A DNA stretch of 64,000 bases, from contig NMRA01000300.1 in assembly GCA_002633005.1 (NCBI GenBank), positions 74,336 to 138,335 of the forward strand, in the 5' to 3' direction. Below are positions 1 through 11,900 of this stretch, in pieces. Every line of letters starts with the position of its first letter. Position 1 is the stretch's first letter. The notes under the pieces are model-generated. The model did not search any database and had not been told where the DNA came from. It was given only the letters and a program-made list of their open reading frames with translations. The DNA comes from Phoronis australis. Its lineage: Eukaryota; Phoronida; Phoronidae. The position numbers and the translations under genes were made by a program.

Positions 1-132
1 ACTGCTTTTTTCAAAAACTTTATTGGTGCTATTTGCCAAGTTTTCAATACATTCACCAGTTGATCAAAATAGTTAAAGCAATGCTAGACCCAGTGTTCAA
101 CTTGTAAACAGTAAAAAATGGTACTGGTTGGG

Positions 133-1348
133 GGGTACGTACACTACGCACAGTCAATCAACGTCAAATTTTGGCCAAGTTACAAATGTATGGGGTGGTC
201 TCCAGTTTTGTGCTGCCTCTACTTGTTGGTTTGTTGCAAGTTGTCTTGAGAGATAGAGAACCTGCCTCTGCAACATCAGTTGTCACATGACGTGTCTTTT
301 AGGATGTTAAGTACCAGCCAAGTCCTATGTGGCATTTTATTGCCCACAAATTTGATATCTAGTGTTTTTTGTCAGTCTGGATTCATTTTGGAAATATCAG
401 TATTGTTCATGAGAACAGCGGTATGTAAAAATACTTATGGGCAATGCTTTATAGCACAGAGGTTGAAGGTACGTACACAACACAGGGGTACGTACACTCC
501 ATTTCAATGACTTGCCAGGTTTATAAAGAAATCTTAAACTCTACTGAGAGTTAGTTCAATTACCAAATCTATTCAAAGAGAACAAATAAAAAGTACAGCA
601 TACATGTGCATATCTGTCTGCCATTCTTTGAAAATAGGCACATGTTAAAATGGTTACGTACACTACACAAATTTTAATGTTTCACTCAATACAAATGTAT
701 TTGTAATTAACACCCTTTTAACCAAACACTTTAATGGAGTAAACTGTCTGTGACAAATGTTGCTTACTTACAGTGTAATATTTTTGTTTCGTGGTATTTT
801 TCACATCGGGGTACGTACACTACACAGGGGTACGTACACTACATTTCAATGACATGTCAGGTTTGTAACTAAATACTAAGAATCTCCTGAGATTTAGATG
901 ATTTACTAATTTAAAATCAATTCAAAGAGAAAAACTAAAAAGCACAACATTCATATGCATATCTGCCATACTTTGAAAATAGGCAAAAATTAATATATAC
1001 AGTAGGGGTACGCACACTAAAAATGCTATCATTTCACTCAAACAAATGTATTTGCAATAAACACCCTTTTTACCTAACATTTTTAAGGAAGGAAACTTGT
1101 CTATGATCAATGTTGCTCACTTACCAAGTGATATTTTATTTTCATGGCATTTGTAAACATGGGGGTACGTAGACCAGAAAAGGGGTACATACACTACATC
1201 ACCGTTTCTGCATCACGTGGTAACATAATGTTGTATGGCTATTTATTTTGCTTTGACGATAATAAGCACCGTGTTGTTATTTAATAGGCAACAATTTCAT
1301 TTGCAATGACCACTTGTGTTACTGAATTCCACATGAGGGTACGTACGC
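133..1348. repeat. ~345-bp tandem repeat with GTACGTACAC motifs
   Basis: Units 485-826 and 827-1181 align over their whole length, sharing ATTTCAATGAC, the ATTCAAAGAGAA block, TTTGAAAATAGGCA, TTTCACTCAA and CAAATGTATTTG. GGGGTACGTACAC-type motifs also occur near 133, 472, 811, 1162, 1182 and 1335. The outer units are more diverged. GTACGTAC is self-complementary. Confidence 0.75.
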
Positions 1349-2081
1349 CACATTTTGTTAGCCTTTTTGGTCCATTTTCAATATAGCAGAACCCAGTCAA
1401 TATCCAAATGTTTGGTTTGTTTAGATATTGAAATGTTTGCTGTGTTGCTTAGGCTAACATATTCTGCAGTTCTTTTTGTTACAGAGTGTGAACTTTAGTT
1501 TTTAACCTTCTTTACAGTAGGTGAGGGTTAGAAAAACAGAATTTACAAATTTGGTAACGAGTTCCTGTTTTATGAGGAACCCTACAATTTCGCAAGTTAT
1601 TCCCAGTTATATCTAAGCAATTGCTTACTTAATAAAATAAATTTCTTTTCTACCGTTGACAGTTGAAAATTGTAATTTTAAAAATGGCCACCCCTAACGC
1701 TAAAATGCATGAAATTCATAGACAAAAACATGCATGAATTTCTCAAACATTGTCCGATTTTGACGATTTTTTTTAGTTTGCACAACAAAATAATTCCTTG
1801 CATATGAGTTTCAGTTGGTATTTGGTAAGTGGCCAAAAAATTAACATTAGACCGTAACACAGTCCACTCTCGAATATGGACTTTGGTTGTGATTTAGCCG
1901 ATAAGAAAGTCACACAGCGGGACACACACTTCACCATCTCGCGAGGCAAAATCCAGAAGTTTCATTTGATTTGTACGTTTGACGTAAAGACATCTGGCGC
2001 TGGAATAACCGGAAAAGTCTTCAAATGTTAGAGAGGAACCAACTGAGATCAGTGACAATTAACAAAGCATCATCAGTATTA

Positions 2082-2341
2082 TGGTACACATGTAAATCAG
2101 TATGGTACACATGTAAATCAGTATGGAACACATGTAAATCAGTATGGTACACATGTAAATCAGTATGGTACACATGTAAATCAGTATGGTACACATGTAA
2201 AACAGCATGGTACACATGTAAATCAGTATGGTACACATGTAAATCAGTATGGTACACATGTAAATCAGTATGGTACACATCTAAATCAGTATGGTACACA
2301 TGTAAATCAGCATGGTACACATGTAAATCAGTATGGTACAC
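2082..2341. repeat. 21-bp minisatellite (about 12 units)
   Basis: The unit TGGTACACATGTAAATCAGTA repeats about 12.4 times with few changes (GGAACAC, AAACAGC, CATCTAAA). Because 21 is a multiple of 3 the array is open in several frames on both strands, producing repeated seven-residue peptides such as YTCKSVW. These frames are by-products, not a gene. Confidence 0.92.
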
Positions 2342-2345
2342 GTAT

Positions 2346-4500
2346 TTCATAATGCTCATGTTTGCACTTTGGCAATCGGTACGTAGACCAAACCGTTCTT
2401 CACGTGCAAGAATTATCACATTAGCAAAAACAGTCGTCTTTATCGACATCCTAATGCTCAATTTAGTAATTATCTTTCTTTACGTTCACGTAGTTGAAAC
2501 TCTGATATTGTCAACGATAATTGTTGTCTAACGCTGTATCAGCGATTATCACTGCCCTTGAATTATGTCAGCTGTTGAGATCACAAAGTTGAACTTGAGG
2601 CTAACGGTACATTAGCAGGTTAACAATCGTAAAAACTGACCCCATAAAGCCAGCGCCCAGTCAACACTTTATCACTTTGACACACACACACACACACATT
2701 ACGCGTTCAAAGGTACATCTACTCATCATGGGGTAAGCGCTTAAGGAATATTCCGCTTGCTGTGCTGGCTGCACGAGACACTTGAAAGTCAGTATAATAT
2801 TGTTTTTCTGCTTGTGTCCACCACTGAATTCATTAGCAGTTGATACAAACGGATTGTGATACATGTCAGACTCATTAAGGTAGGCTTTGGAACTTATTTT
2901 TAATTTTTTCTCTGCACGCATGCAATTGCATGTGCACATTTATTTCCGTTGAACGGAACGGACCGGTCAACACGACACTCACAGCGCCACTGTACGGATT
3001 GTAGAGAAGCTTTCTCTCAATTTAGTACATGTATATAACACAACACATGCGTTTTGCCTGTTCTTGTCGAGGACTAAGTTTCCTCATTGACATCATGTCT
3101 TTATTGAGGTCGACTTCCAGGCTTACCGCTCCTTAAATGTTTCACTTAGTTAAAAACCTAACCAAGACCCAGCAACTGCTGTGCAAGAGAGTAACACAAA
3201 GTCCCACAAGTTCATACATGTACGCCCCAAAACGGTCAACTGCTATTTTCATCATTATTCTAGGACAAATGAATGGAAGACCACAGGTACTGTTGGGTTC
3301 TATTCAATAAGCATCGTGTTGTAACGCTGATGATGTCCGCTTACGATATTAAGCAACGGTTTGTTATTGCCTGTCGACGCACCTTCGAGGGGTTAATGAG
3401 TTGAGTCATTTACTGCCGAGCAGAATGCACGGGTTGTTCTAAAACCGCCATGTTGTCGCTTGAGGTGAGATAACGGCGTGTCTCAAACGGCGTGTCGTCA
3501 TGACTAACCGAGGCATGCAGGGGTGCAAGTCAAGTCCTTCGGTCTGCAACGAAATGAAATGGCGGGAAATCGAACATAACTGCATGCTTTGCTCTGCTGT
3601 AAACACTATATATTCGTGGGTGCTAAGCGACACTACAATCAATGTCACTCAATAACGGTATCGAGTTAGAGATGGCCTATTCTCTTGCACAGAAATGTAG
3701 CCGTTTTTTTAGGAAAACACGGTCATATTTTGTCCGTGGGCGTGGCATATCTACTACTTCTGTGCCATCGTTGAGAATACATTCCATGTGCCCATTTTGA
3801 ACGTTGACATACGATCAAAGGTCATTTTGCAACATTAAAATGAATCTTGGGTTCATTTTCACAGAGTCATTGCAGATTCTTGTTCCATCTTCTAGTGGCC
3901 AGCTTGCCCATTCATAAGCAGACACAGTTTTATCGTTTCATCGGCCCTATCCCCACGATTCCATGAAACGCAACCTTTTTATTTACGTTTCCAAAAAAAT
4001 CTCCACCAACATGACATCGATTTGTTTCATGTCAAAAGTTTTTCATCCACACCGAAACCTCAACATTTTCTTTGAGTTTTCAGCAAGTTCTCCGTCTATA
4101 CGAATATTCAAGAACGAGTACTTCCATGACGTCAGCATTTCCGAAAATGGTTGGCCAAAGAGAGACCCAAACAGAGACATACGAAGCTACTGGAGTCTAT
4201 TCACTACAGACTTGTAGTGAGACAGAACTCCTATGTCTATGTTTAGGCCTCTGGCGGGAGTGTTAAACTTTGCGATGAATTCAGCCTAGCATTTTCTACG
4301 TGCGTAAATGGGTCTCTCTAATCATACGTAGGCCTACCCCACTGGTAGTTTCCATGTCCTGTTGTGTTCATAGTGTTCTCGTATTTTGTGTGTCACTATG
4401 TGGTCCCCTGTGCCATTTTATTTTAGATCTATCCACAAGTATTCAGCAGTCTGTAGCACACCCTTGAGAAAGAGCGCATCGCTCGCTACGTGCGGATATT
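2346..4500. other. No gene seen
   Basis: Non-coding sequence with short, unrelated open frames only. Nothing is recognised apart from the (CA)n tract. Confidence 0.6.
2680..2698. repeat. (CA)n microsatellite
   Basis: An uninterrupted ACACAC run of about nine dinucleotides. Confidence 0.9.
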
Positions 4501-6163
4501 TTAAAGGAGAGTGCCACCCCAAAAACAGCCTACTTTGTATCAATTTAGATCGAGTAGTTCTACTAGATAATGACAGGTTCGGTTGCGTTACCTGACACCT
4601 GACGGCTGACGGAGGAGTTGAAATTATCCAATGACATAATTGGTTTCACACGCAGTCTGTTCAGCAGTTCACAACACAGGTTAGTGGTGTCAGCTTATCG
4701 CTTGAATTCATCGTTTAACACCAATAAATCATCAAACTTCGATGTAAAACCCTTAAAAACATTAACACACAGAGTTCTTATAGAAACGTGTTGTTTAATT
4801 TCGCTGTTACGGATTTACTGATATTTGGACACACCGTAGCCGACAAATTTCGGCAGGCCAGTTTACCAAGGTCCGTAGCAGGAGTTTGGGGCCTGTTCGG
4901 AATCGTAGTATTCTTCCGTGAAACACAGACAAGAGAACCTAGATCTGTGTTGTTTATACTTGTGTTTTTTGAGATCTAAACACACAGAATGCTTGTTATC
5001 CCGGCCAGTGGCTCGGAACCCGATCAGGCCCGTCGCGGCCGCCGGGACTGGCACGAACATAAACCAGCTTGAGTTGGAAACTAAACCCCCAGTCACGAAA
5101 AGACTATAATAGTAAGCCAAAAAAATAATGTGCACATAATTATTTATGCGAATTAGCCACGAAACTGAAAATCTACTCACTTGTCGGGGGCCGCGAATTT
5201 GGGTTCCCCTTCCACAGACCGTCAGGGCAAAGGTTGTACAGTAACAATGATTTGAATAATGTATTTGTATTTCTAAATAAATATTCCCCTAACATGTGAC
5301 CATAGCATATAAAATTGAGTAATTGTTACACGGCAGCTTTCTGTCAGCAAACTGAATTAGCATGCGCTCACACGGCCTCGGTGCCCGATCAATTACCTTT
5401 GTTGCCGGCATAAAAAGCCGGCAACGCACTGCGTTACCGGCTTTTTATTCATTGCTGGCTTCTCAAAACATTTGCACTCACGAGCACTCCAAGGCAAGTA
5501 TTTAATGAGACAGACTTTGATTATTTTAGGATGAGAATAATTCATTTTCAAACAGAACGCAGAAAAATAAACGTCGACATGGCTTCTCGCCCGGCGCCAA
5601 TCCCGACTCATTCAAGAGCTCACTGGCATCCGACGAAGACTTCACGGGTCGGATCGTTAGGTCAGTTTCAGGCTATCAATTCGAACAGGAATACACTGAT
5701 CAAGAAATACTAGAGAGGCACCGTGAACATGCACAGGCAACGGAACGTATGGAGAGTTCTTTGGAAAGCCGGAATTCGTCAGAGAAATCAATGTCGACGA
5801 AATACCGGGCACAGACACGGAGATGTTTCACGGCCTCGTACTAGCTATTAACACCTTACCTTTCATTTTTCACTACCGCGAGCCACTTCCTAAGCATTTA
5901 GGCTCTCGAGGAAGTCGAAAAAAACGATATATCTGCTTTCTTCGCAGCTTCATAGCTCGGACAAGCGGGAACGATGCACTGCAATATAGCGGCATTCACT
6001 CTGAAGACGAACCACTGACGTCGCTGCTTCGTTTCTCACCTTCCTCACAGGTTAACGCTACACCTCTTGGCAAGGTGAGGTCGACCGTATAAGAGGCGAT
6101 GTGGATATAGACCGATTAAGACGGTAAAAAAGACTAATGGAATCGGGTGGCATTCTCCTTTAA
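4501..6163 (-). mobile_element. THAP-bearing TIR transposon, copy A (1.66 kb)
   Basis: The ends are inverted: TTAAAGGAGAGTGCCACCCC at left and GGGTGGCATTCTCCTTTAA at right. On the minus strand, around 6030 to 5740, a degenerate THAP domain reads CIVPACPSYEAAKKADISFF and RLPREP, then after a frameshift RKWLAVVK and an RVC-type end. The coding strand is therefore opposite to copy C. The interior includes the CCGGC-rich segment near 5400-5450. No clear target-site duplication was found. It is probably a non-autonomous P-element-like derivative. Confidence 0.75.
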
Positions 6164-8048
6164 TATATTTTAGTACCGACGCTCGTCATTTTAGTTTTAC
6201 TAGTTTTACTATTTTATATTTTTATTCGTCGGTAACTGAAGGCATCGCAACATCTATTTGAAGTTATGAATGAATAGATCAATTTGTTGCTGGGTGACAC
6301 CCTTCGCAAAGACATTCCCTTTTAAAATAATTTGGTGGTTCGCGTTGACAATATTGCACCAACCGGAATTATTAACATGTTTGTCCTCAAGTCACGTGCA
6401 AATGGTGTTCTGGGCTCACCCCTTATACACAGTGCAACTCGCCGTCTGTGTGGTCCCCATACATTTGTACTGGCATCTCCATCATTAAGCTACAACGATT
6501 TATCTGCGTTTTTCAATCACAAAAGATGTAGTTGTATGTGGGAAGTTTGATAATTTATTAGGATAAGTTGGAGAGGGTTTGCTGACAGGTTCATTTGTAG
6601 GGAACGCATTAGTCACACAAATCTTGCTTAACCGGAAATAATGTGTGTAATATTTTGATAACCTTTAGTCCATCCGGATATTAGATTCTACAAAATCATT
6701 CTCTTTCCGGCTTTTGTGTTTATATAAACGTTAACGTCACTAATTCTTGTTTCATTAAATCAAACGACATATCAAGTATACGCACAATCCGCCGTTTTGA
6801 GGCTATGGTTCCGTTCCAAGCGAGATAATCTTCTTAATAAAAGTCCGTTACAAACAAAGTTTGTGTGTTGTTATGCTTGTGGCTCTTTACTAAGCTATGT
6901 TGTCTTCAATGGCTTGACTATGTTGTTGGATTTTCGTAGTTTGATAAACTCTACACCGTCATTTTGGTTGTTATGGGTTCTTAACAGGCTGATAGTTATG
7001 ATCAGTAGTATATCATTCATTGCATCATTCGTGGAAAAACTGATCATCATTGCTCAGTGATAAGAAATTATACAAATTATAGCGACTGAAACAAAATATA
7101 TCAATCGTTAATATGAAATTTTGTCAGTCATTTATTTTATATCATACCACTCATATGAATTCATTTAAATATATTTTATGACAAATAATGATCAACCAAA
7201 AGTACATGTGTACCCGAGCCAGCAAATCCAATTTAATATCTGACTAGGAAACAAAAAACGCGCGTTTAATAAATAAACAATAAACAATAAACAATTATCA
7301 GTTCCTCTTCTCGAAAACGGAAATCAAATTAGGCCTTTCACTCGTTTTCTGTTACCAAGAAAAACATGCAAACGCGTCAAAAACGCTTCAGAAAATCGTC
7401 GATTTTATTTTCATAGTTGGTCAACCTTGAAATTTCAAATGGCACTCAAGGAATTCCATTCAAAAATAGGTCAAGCACGTGACACAACAGTTACCATTTT
7501 GTTGATCACATTCATGTTAGACTGATGATCTCAACTGAGATACCGATTCATGATGTTTGCTCACGTGACAAGGTTAAGTGTTTATTTTCGGAGGATGGTG
7601 CGGAGGTGAACGACGGAAAATCCCTTGACTCGCTCGTGTACCATATGGTGTTGCTTAGACATAGCGATGTATCATAACCCCAGACACTCTACGGTTAAGA
7701 ACTTGAAGTATGTCCAAAGTGACAGCTAAGCAGGGCGAACTGCATAAATATATTATTATTATTATTTATGGTTTTGAATTTTACTAGCATGCAGCTTCCT
7801 GTCCAAAGCTACAGTTACGCGTCTGGACGAGTTTTAACACATTAGAGATTGCATGTATATTTAAAGAGATTAGAGATTACATATATATTTAACGAAATTA
7901 GAGATTACATGTACATGAGTGCAAGCTTATCTTGGGACTGTGCTGGAGAGTTGCGAGCACAGATTGACCAGTTATTTTTGAAGAGGAATAGATTTCAGCT
8001 GAACATTTTAAAGTGTTCTTTAACTGCCTGCCAAATCTGGTTATATGT
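6164..8048. other. No gene seen
   Basis: AT-rich. Three diverged GAGATTACATGTATATTTAA-like units occur at about 7845-7915. No domain is recognised in any frame. Confidence 0.6.
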
Positions 8049-8365
8049 CATAGGCGGATTTAGGGGGGCGGGGGGGGGGCAGGGGGCCCGCCTCCCCCCC
8101 CTTGACTGCTGCAAGCAAAAATGGAACAGCAAGAGCGTGAAGCGCGAGGAAATATTAAGTAAGCAACTAGGACGCGGAGAAGGGGGCCCCCCAGATCGCT
8201 GCGGTCCCGTTTTTTTCTTAGTCCTCCGCTAGATTATCCGAACAGATGGTTCACATACCCGGCTCCCGCAACTTCGGGCCTGCTGCACATACAATCGTCG
8301 CACGTTGCCCGGTTCCCAGAGACAACATGTCGCCCCCCCTTTATGGTATCCTAGATCCGCCACTG
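8049..8365. mobile_element. GGCGGATTTAGG-type MITE upstream of the GPCR
   Basis: Left end ATAGGCGGATTTAGGGGGGC and right end CCTAGATCCGCCACTG form inverted repeats. Long G and C runs (8066-8100) can fold on each other. The termini match the other GTGGCGGAT elements, but the interior is different. It ends about 400 bp before the GPCR start codon. Confidence 0.65.
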
Positions 8366-8771
8366 TATGTATTGTCACAGGACTAAACGAGTCTGAACAA
8401 ACCGGCACTTCCGTGGCCATGAAAAATCTGACGTATAGTCATTCATAAACATGAACCTATCCTTTATTCAAATTGTGACCGTTTTTGAAAGTTCCAATTT
8501 TGACGCGATGTTTATTATTTTGTAATGCAACTTCCAGACCGTGGAAGGTATCCAGTTCGAAGTAGCATGTTGAGAATTTAGGAATACTCATGATGTTTGG
8601 AAATACGGAAAATACCGTCATCTTTGTTTAAAATTCAACAGCTTATCGTAAAAGCATGAAGTCTTTTATAATTTATAGAATCATCTTTTCAGAATCGAAG
8701 ACAGTCAAACTTAACACAGACCCGACTCGATGTGACGGCCACACTGTATACTGAAGCTAGGCAGTGTCATC

Positions 8772-8906
8772 ATGGCAGAGTATCGAAGACACTTTGGATC
8801 TACTCCGGATATGACATATATTGTGACGTCACCACTTCCCACTTCTAACGACACCAGCCAAAATGACACGTGTAGGCCTAATGATGCGGTGACATTGCAT
8901 AACGAG
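8772..8906 (+). CDS. GPCR exon 1 (N-terminal extracellular domain)
   Basis: 45 codons ending in GAG before the donor gtaaga, phase 0. It encodes a hydrophilic Ser/Thr/Asn-rich ectodomain with two NDT sequons and no obvious signal peptide, as is usual for this receptor class. The 5' UTR was not delimited; a non-coding upstream exon is possible. Confidence 0.75.
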
Positions 8907-11900
8907 GTAAGACCCTTTAAATTGCAACAGAAAATCTGATAAAATCCTGTAAAATATTCTCAATTTGAAAGTCTTGAGTTCACAATGATATGAGAAAACT
9001 GATGATCAGTTGCAGACGTTACCTCGACGCGCTGAACGCAAGGCGTATCTTCTTCATAGTTAGGCAATTACATCGCCCTGGATGCCGCAGGCATTCAGGG
9101 TAGTGGGCATGGAAATGCTGACTCCCATTAAGACCTTTGCTGACTGAAGCCCTAGTTGTGTGTTTGAAACCATGTCACATGATGTAGTGGAACTCCTTAT
9201 CCTAGACCTTGCAGTATGAAAAAATGTCACATTAGGCTATGTTATGGAACTCCCTATCCTAGACCTTGCAGTATGAAACAATGTCACATTAGGCTATGTT
9301 ATGGAACTCCCTATCCTAGACCTTGCAGTATGCAACAATGTCATATTATGTATGCTCGCACAAGCCATCACGTTTTACTCCTCAGTCAGCATAATTTTTG
9401 CTAGCCCACAGACGACAGGTACTCATTTCAAAGCGACTATTTGCTCCTTTGTCACTTGGTAACAAAAAAGCTCGTAACCAAACCTGTTGCGTAGTCCTAC
9501 CTATATAACTAGGTGGTCAATTTGGGCAAGCAGTTTGCTGAGCAGTGAAACAAACCTTTGTCGCATCCCAAAGTACCTCACCCTTCGGCGGTCTTCAGTT
9601 ACGTCATCGGTCTCCTCTCGCTTGGATTATAGCAACACCTTTCTTACTGGAATACCAGACACTACATTACCTGAATCACTAAAGTTTCAGAATATCAAGA
9701 TGTCCGCTAGGACTCATTTATCTTTGGTTTTTAAAAATGACGTAATGGTGCAAACCTGCTCTCCCGCCATATGATTTGTGTCTAGTTCCAGGATGTTCTC
9801 ATGGATTGCTCCCGTTTTCAAGTATGGACCTTATTGACGCAGTCGCCATTTTAGTAGTTAGCCTCTTTTTAAGTTTAAAAAACAATGTATTTGAGACATG
9901 AATATAACGAGGCACGCGGAAAATCGCGCTTTACGGTGTATTTAAGCGCAAAATGCATTGTTTTTAAAACCTTAAAGGAGGCTCACTACGTGTATACGGT
10001 ATATTGACGTCTTCTTATGATACAACGTCATCTTATACTAACAAATTCTCAGTGTCACGGAAGAAACAAAATGAAACATCCGAATGATCTCGTCCAGCCG
10101 ACGGCATGATTGTAGTAAAAAGCTTTTGCCCAAGTGGGCGGCACGAACGCCTTGAAAATATGATAACCTGCTAATTATGGTGAATAGCTGGTAACTACGT
10201 TTATGTAACGGAGATAATGTAAGCGAGGCATAACCTGGGTCACGTAGGTCAACAGCCGGGGAAGTTGAGAGTCATTAGTCTCGCAGATTCTTGCGAAAAC
10301 ACAAACAAAAGAAAACACATTTACGTAAGAGGTTCGATGTAATTTTAATTAAAAATACTTTCTGGTGCTTTCTGGACGTGTAACAATTATTGTACATAAT
10401 ATTTTTCGTAATAAATGTTAAAATGAAAGAAAAACATCTGAACCACTGTTGAAGTGTTGTCTCACTGAGACAAGTTACTGTAATCCTGTTTTACTTTGCA
10501 CATTTCTTCAGGTGTCCATTATGTCAATTTGTACCAAAACACGCAAACTGCGCACTCATCACTTCAGTCGCACCGTCTACGCACATTTACATACACAAGG
10601 ATTAGTTTCAAATTGGTTCAGACTAACGGAGTTTGTAAATGTCTTTTTGGCGACAAGAACACAAAATTTTTGGCTCAAGTTGAAGACGCACGAGGACCCG
10701 TACTATCAACCTGGGAATGACCGATGTCCAGTAAACTTGCTTTTGCACCCTTTAATGGTGAAAAAGGAGGACATAGATTGTACTGCACATATGTGCGTCT
10801 ACATTTCATGCCATAAGTCCTGCTACGTCAGGTTACTGAAATGTGTATACACCAATGATAAGAATGCCGCGAATATTGTTGCATTCGCGACATGACTTTG
10901 GCCATAATTACCACCATCAAGCTGAACAAGAAGGACATCCTGAAAACATTTTTTTTAATATATTTATTATCATTTACAAACAATTACAAAAACAAACGAA
11001 CAAATAAGTACGCCATTCATTCACGCATGATCTCCTCAGGAAGACCATTCTCATATCTCGTTTAAAGCAAATATCTTATACATGAAGTTAACATGAACAA
11101 TACATTTTTCCCATTTTGCAGAGAAGCTGTCATGTACAAAGTTTTTATGTGCAATTTTCAGCTTTATAGTATCCATAAGTTTTTGTAACGAACTTGAGAA
11201 AATTAGGTATATTTTTGTGACATCTCTCTTTGTAAATGTACTGTTTAGCTAGTAGAAGCAAAATGTTAAATAGAAAATCATGCGTCTTGTAAAGTCCAAG
11301 AATAACAATATCGGACAGACAGTTAGGAAGCTGAGAACGTGTTTGTTCTGACACGGCCTTTAGTAGTGATGGTTAACTAAATGTCAAAGACGTCAACGTT
11401 ATGGCAATCAGCTGATAGATTTATAATTACCAGGTGTTCTTGTATGCAGCGATGCGTCAACATCGCGCAAAAACCGACAACTCAAATACGTATTAACGAC
11501 TTACATTTCATAACGTGACTTTCATCAATTTTCCGCTTCTTGTGCCTGTCCCCCAAAATTTATTTGTGACTAGACTCGAAAATTGACCAGCAATAGCGTG
11601 TCACCAATTGGAGGATACTTTCGAAGTTGAATTGCCTCCAATGGCGACTGACGGTCCTGTGCCCTCGTCACGATTTGCGATCATAATGAACAATAATTTG
11701 ATTGAAATTTTAAGACTGAAAATTTAAGTCGATAATCGAGAGAGTTAAATTCCTGTATTTGTCGCCCTCGTATAGAAAACGGAAAACGAGATCTTTGTAG
11801 AAGCAAATTACCTTCACAGGAATGTTGCATATTAACCTGGCATGGTCATTCGACAAATAGTCCTCTATTTCCGAATGTTAACGGACTACGTTTGTATTCT

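Noticed and set aside
2021-2531. Long open frames on both strands (168 and 146 codons)
   Set aside because: They are by-products of the 21-bp minisatellite, whose unit length is divisible by 3. Sequence outside the repeat shows no coding signal.
10449-10895. 148-codon plus-strand frame in GPCR intron 1
   Set aside because: No recognisable domain, ordinary intronic composition, a competing overlapping frame, and no matching splice partner.
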